From contig JBOGEB010000092.1 in the NCBI GenBank assembly GCA_050743125.1, forward strand, positions 1 to 15,564: DNA of 15,564 nucleotides. The letters are read 5' to 3'. A model generated the notes under the pieces. It searched no databases. It was not told the DNA's origin and saw nothing but the letters and a program-made list of their open reading frames with translations. The translations under genes and the position numbers were made by a program. Source of the stretch: JBOGEB01 sp050743125 (GTDB lineage: Bacteria; Actinomycetota; Nitriliruptoria; Euzebyales; Egibacteraceae). This document shows, one piece after another, positions 13,057 to 15,564 of this stretch. The first letter of the stretch is position 1. Each line of letters opens with the position of its first letter.

Positions 13057-14240
13057 CGCAGAGCCGGATGGCGGTGGATCTGGGGGGGCCGCCGGAGCAG
13101 CGGCCGACGTGGGCCGAGGTCGACCTGGACGCGATCGCCGCGAACGTCGTCGCGCTCAAGGCGCAGGCGGCCACGTCCCGGTTGATGGCGGTCGTGAAGG
13201 CCGACGGGTACGGGCACGGGCTGGTCCCGGCCGCGCGGGCGGCGCTCGCGGGTGGCGCGGACTGGCTCGCGGTGGCGCTTGTCGAGGAGGGGCGCGCGCT
13301 GCGCGCTGCGGGTGTCGGCGCGCCGATCCTCGTGCTGGCCGAGCCACCGCCGGCCGCAATCGGGCCGCTGCTCGACGCCGGCCTCACCCCGGCCGTCTAC
13401 ACGCCAGCGTTCATCAACGCGCTCGACCACGCCGCCACGGACCGCGGCGGCGAGCCTGTGGGGGTCCACCTGAAACTCGACACTGGGATGCGCCGGGTCG
13501 GCGTCCCGCAGGCGGGCTGGGAGGACGTGCTCCGGCAGGTGCGAGCCTCCGCCGGCCTCCGCCTGGAGGGCCTGTGGAGCCACTTCGCCGTCGTGGGCGA
13601 GCCGGGGCACCCGTTCATCGCGCACCAGAGCCGCGAGTTCCGGCGCGGCGTCGATCTCGCCGCGAGCCTCGGTATGCGGCCCGACCTCATCCACCTCTGC
13701 AACTCGGCCGGCACGCTCCATCTGCGCGAGGACCACTACGACATGGTGCGGCCGGGCCTTGCGATCTACGGGCTCGAGCCTGCCCCCGGACTGGCCGCGT
13801 CATGCCCGCTGCGGCCGGCGCTGTCGTTCCGGTCACGACTGTCGTTGGTCAAGCCGCTCGCGGCGGGAGAGGCGGTCAGCTACGGGCTGCGGTGGACCGC
13901 GCAGACCGACACCACGGTCGGGACGGTGCCGGCCGGTTACGCCGACGGCGTGGTCCGGGCGCTGTCGAACCGCGGCGAGGTCGTGGTGCGCGGGCGGCGG
14001 GTGCCGATCATCGGCATGGTGTGCATGGATCAGTTCCTCGTCGATGTGGGCGACCTGGACGCGTGTGCTGGGGACGACGTCGTGCTGATCGGCGCTCAGG
14101 ACGGCGCTGCGGTGACCGCCGAGGACTGGGCCACTTGGCTCGGCACGGTCAACTACGAGATCGTCTGCGGGGTCGGCAAGCGGGTACCGCGGGTCTACGT
14201 CGGCGCTGCGGGGCGGGGCGTTGATGGCGCTCGGTATTGA
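13053..14240 (+). CDS. alr: Alanine racemase
   Basis: This PLP enzyme interconverts L- and D-alanine for peptidoglycan. The 395-residue protein carries the PLP lysine Lys49 in VVKADGYGHG, KLDTGMRRVG at 141-150, the HLCNSAG region at 214-220, MVRPGLAIYG at 231-240, and the second catalytic base Tyr277 in SYGLRW. The end VNYEIVCGVGKRVPRVY is typical. ATG 13053 overlaps the nnr stop, with GGAGGAGG at 13038-13045 seven bases upstream. The first 17 residues before RPTWAEVDLDAI are a short variable extension. The C-terminus overlaps the next gene by 17 bp. Confidence 0.97.
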   Translation: MTQSRMAVDLGGPPEQRPTWAEVDLDAIAANVVALKAQAATSRLMAVVKADGYGHGLVPAARAALAGGADWLAVALVEEGRALRAAGVGAPILVLAEPPPAAIGPLLDAGLTPAVYTPAFINALDHAATDRGGEPVGVHLKLDTGMRRVGVPQAGWEDVLRQVRASAGLRLEGLWSHFAVVGEPGHPFIAHQSREFRRGVDLAASLGMRPDLIHLCNSAGTLHLREDHYDMVRPGLAIYGLEPAPGLAASCPLRPALSFRSRLSLVKPLAAGEAVSYGLRWTAQTDTTVGTVPAGYADGVVRALSNRGEVVVRGRRVPIIGMVCMDQFLVDVGDLDACAGDDVVLIGAQDGAAVTAEDWATWLGTVNYEIVCGVGKRVPRVYVGAAGRGVDGARY

Positions 14241-15156
14241 GGGAATCCGGGTCGGGTGCTGGACGCACCCGGGCGGGCACACGGGTTGCACGGTCGTGCT
14301 CCCCCCGCAGGGCGCGCTCGGCGCGGCTGCGGTGCGCGGCGGGGCGCCTGGCACCAGGGAGGTGCCTGCGCTGGGTCCAACCGGCTCGGTGCGGGAGTGC
14401 CATGCGGTCGTGCTGTCAGGCGGGAGCGCCTTCGGGCTCGCGACCGCAGACGGGGTCAGCGCGTGGTGCGAGGCGCACGCCATCGGCTACGACACGACCG
14501 TTGCGCGCGTCCCAATCGTGGGAGCGGCGATCGTGTTCGACCTGCGGGAGGCGGGTCTTGCGCGTCCAGACCGTGACGCCGGTTGGGCCGCCTGCGAGGC
14601 CGCCACCGCTGACGACCCGCCGAGGGGCCGCGTCGGGGTCGGTGCTGGATGCACGGTGGGCAAGACCGCCGGCGTCGAGTGGGCCTCGCCTGGCGGTCAG
14701 GGCTGGGCGGTCGTGCGCGGTGGCGGCGTGACCGCGGGGGGGTCCGGGGGTACGCCCCCAGTGACCGTGGGAGCGCTCATGGCGGTCAACGCGCTCGGTG
14801 ACGTCCTCGACGAGGAGGGCGGCGTCCTCGCGGGTTCGCGCGCGCCCGCGGACCGGCCACGCTATCCCTACTCCGCAGCCCCGTTCGAGGCCGAGCACAC
14901 AGTGATCGGCTGCCTCGCCACCGACGCTCGGCTGTCCAAGCCCGACGCCTGCCGCGCGGTCGACCTCGCGCACACCGGCATCGCCCGCGCGGTCGACCCC
15001 GCGCACACCACCTACGACGGCGACGCGCTCTTCCTTCTGTGTGCCCAGCGGATCGAGGCGAGCGTCGACCTCGTCGCCCACCTCGGTGCTCGCGCAGTCG
15101 CCGCCGCCATCCGCGCGGCGGTGCGGGCGGGCGCTGCATCGGAGTCCGACACCTGA
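14224..15156 (+). CDS. P1-family (DmpA/NylC-type, S58) peptidase
   Basis: Members are N-terminal-nucleophile aminopeptidases or amide hydrolases that cleave themselves to expose a Thr or Ser. The 310-residue protein shows HPGGHTGCTVVLPP, the VVLSGGSAFGLATADGV signature (62-78), VPIVGAAIVFDL, GVGAGCTVGKTAG (138-150), TVGALMAVNALGDVLD (181-196) and HTVIGCLATDARL at 225-237. By comparison with family members reading NTT-VVATDA, Thr226 is the expected nucleophile, with His225 in place of the usual Asn before the scissile bond. Residues about 166-179 (Gly-rich) look like an insertion. ATG 14224 overlaps alr by 17 bp; TTG 14221 is an alternative. Membership of the alr operon hints at D-Ala or D-amino-acid peptide turnover, but this is inference. 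Confidence 0.88.
   Translation: MALGIEGIRVGCWTHPGGHTGCTVVLPPQGALGAAAVRGGAPGTREVPALGPTGSVRECHAVVLSGGSAFGLATADGVSAWCEAHAIGYDTTVARVPIVGAAIVFDLREAGLARPDRDAGWAACEAATADDPPRGRVGVGAGCTVGKTAGVEWASPGGQGWAVVRGGGVTAGGSGGTPPVTVGALMAVNALGDVLDEEGGVLAGSRAPADRPRYPYSAAPFEAEHTVIGCLATDARLSKPDACRAVDLAHTGIARAVDPAHTTYDGDALFLLCAQRIEASVDLVAHLGARAVAAAIRAAVRAGAASESDT
14728..14767 (+). repeat. Palindromic GC-rich insertion flanked by GTGACCG repeats
   Basis: GTGACCG at 14728-14734 is repeated at 14761-14767, 33 bp apart, enclosing a 26-bp G-then-C-rich segment (GGGGTCCGGGGG then TACGCCCCC). The unit equals 11 codons, so the peptidase frame is kept and a Gly/Pro-rich loop is added just before TVGALMAVNA. The layout resembles a small insertion with a 7-bp target duplication. 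Confidence 0.6.
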
Positions 15157-15182
15157 CGGACCAACCTTGCTCCGTGCCGTTG

Positions 15183-15564
15183 TTACGCGGTGGCTCGGAG
15201 CAGCTGCTCGTCGAGCGCACGCACGCAGTCAAGCGAGCTCCAGTTGCCGGGGAACCGGGTACGCGCCTCGAGCACGCGGCGAACGCCCTGCTCGTACCCG
15301 GTGGCCAGCGCCGGCTCGAGCGCGCGGGCCAGCGCGTCGCACGCCGGCTCCGGCTCATGCGCCAACCTCCATGCGGACCCGCTGTGCACCAAGAGGAACG
15401 TGGGAAGCATCACCGTGGTCTTCGAAGCCGCCGCGTCCTTCAGCTCGGCCAACGCGCTCCGCCCGTCGCCGAGCAGCGTGTGGCACTGGCCGCGCTCGAC
15501 CGCGAGATACGCCTCATCCCACCCATGGAACCTGGCGGCGGGCGAGAAGAACCCCTCGCCGGCG
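15183..15564 (-). CDS. C-terminal part of a TPR-like protein, truncated by the window edge
   Basis: The minus-strand frame is open from the window end to TAA at 15183-15185, giving at least 126 residues of a protein whose start lies outside. The readable part opens GEGFFSPAARFHGWDEAYLA and continues through helical pairs (VERGQCHTLLGDGRSALAEL, then PACDALARALEPALATG). This resembles the helical TPR-type C-terminal region of many actinobacterial XRE-family regulators, with the common phrase 'EA.LA...G.C...LG....AL..L'. No DNA-binding domain is visible because the N-terminus is missing, so regulator identity is a guess. It converges on the P1 peptidase gene with 26 bp between the stops and no clear terminator. 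Confidence 0.7.
   Translation of the reverse strand, partial: AGEGFFSPAARFHGWDEAYLAVERGQCHTLLGDGRSALAELKDAAASKTTVMLPTFLLVHSGSAWRLAHEPEPACDALARALEPALATGYEQGVRRVLEARTRFPGNWSSLDCVRALDEQLLRATA

Noticed and set aside
13109..14224. Plus-strand frame (371 codons) within alr
   Set aside because: Out-of-frame shadow of alr, almost wholly Arg/Gly/Ala.
15157..15182. Terminator between the convergent peptidase and TPR-like genes
   Set aside because: Only a 5-bp ACGGA/TCCGT pairing with a 10-base loop is available and no T-run follows; too weak to call.

Overview
The window is very GC-rich, densely packed bacterial chromosome. The gene set points to an actinobacterium: a fused two-domain FO synthase (FbiC type) beside CofD and CofE for coenzyme F420, and a glmS-acpS-nnrE/D-alr order. 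The absence of an FbiB-type nitroreductase domain and the overall style suggest a deep-branching class such as Thermoleophilia, but that placement is only an inference.

Layout. (1) Positions 134-4141, minus strand: an NCS2 purine permease followed 18 bp later by fbiC; a strong hairpin and a diverged duplication lie beyond the fbiC stop. (2) Positions 4142-4369: a divergent intergenic region holding a degraded copy of a repeat element, a 20-bp palindrome and a leaderless-type promoter. (3) Positions 4370-6465, plus strand: cofD (with a four-fold 9-residue N-terminal repeat) and cofE, overlapping by 4 bp; with fbiC they cover most of F420 synthesis. The guanylyltransferase gene (cofC/fbiD) is not in the window. 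(4) Positions 6514-9745: a membrane-anchored DUF3105 protein, glmS (with a GC-rich in-frame insertion) and acpS. (5) Positions 9783-11458: an apparent insert in the housekeeping block, made of a secreted chymotrypsin-fold protease with its own promoter and two tandem copies of a 163-195 bp element with terminal inverted repeats. (6) Positions 11459-15156: a possible short leader peptide, fused nnrE/nnrD, alr, and a P1 (DmpA/NylC-type) peptidase, all overlapping and probably co-transcribed. (7) Positions 15183-15564, minus strand: the 3' end of a TPR-like protein that runs off the window.

The most unusual signal is the repeat element. Two near-identical tandem copies precede nnrE and a third, strongly diverged copy precedes the NCS2 permease, in the same orientation relative to the downstream gene. 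All three keep a 25-nt block of the form CGAG-N17-CTCG whose interior can fold into a hairpin with different sequences, followed by CAAGGCG. This could be a MITE-like repeat, a structured RNA leader, or both. A second theme is short GC-rich palindromic sequence found in frame inside glmS and the P1 peptidase and also nested in one element copy. A third is promoters of the form TAnnnT placed 6-7 bases before a start codon, suggesting leaderless mRNAs.
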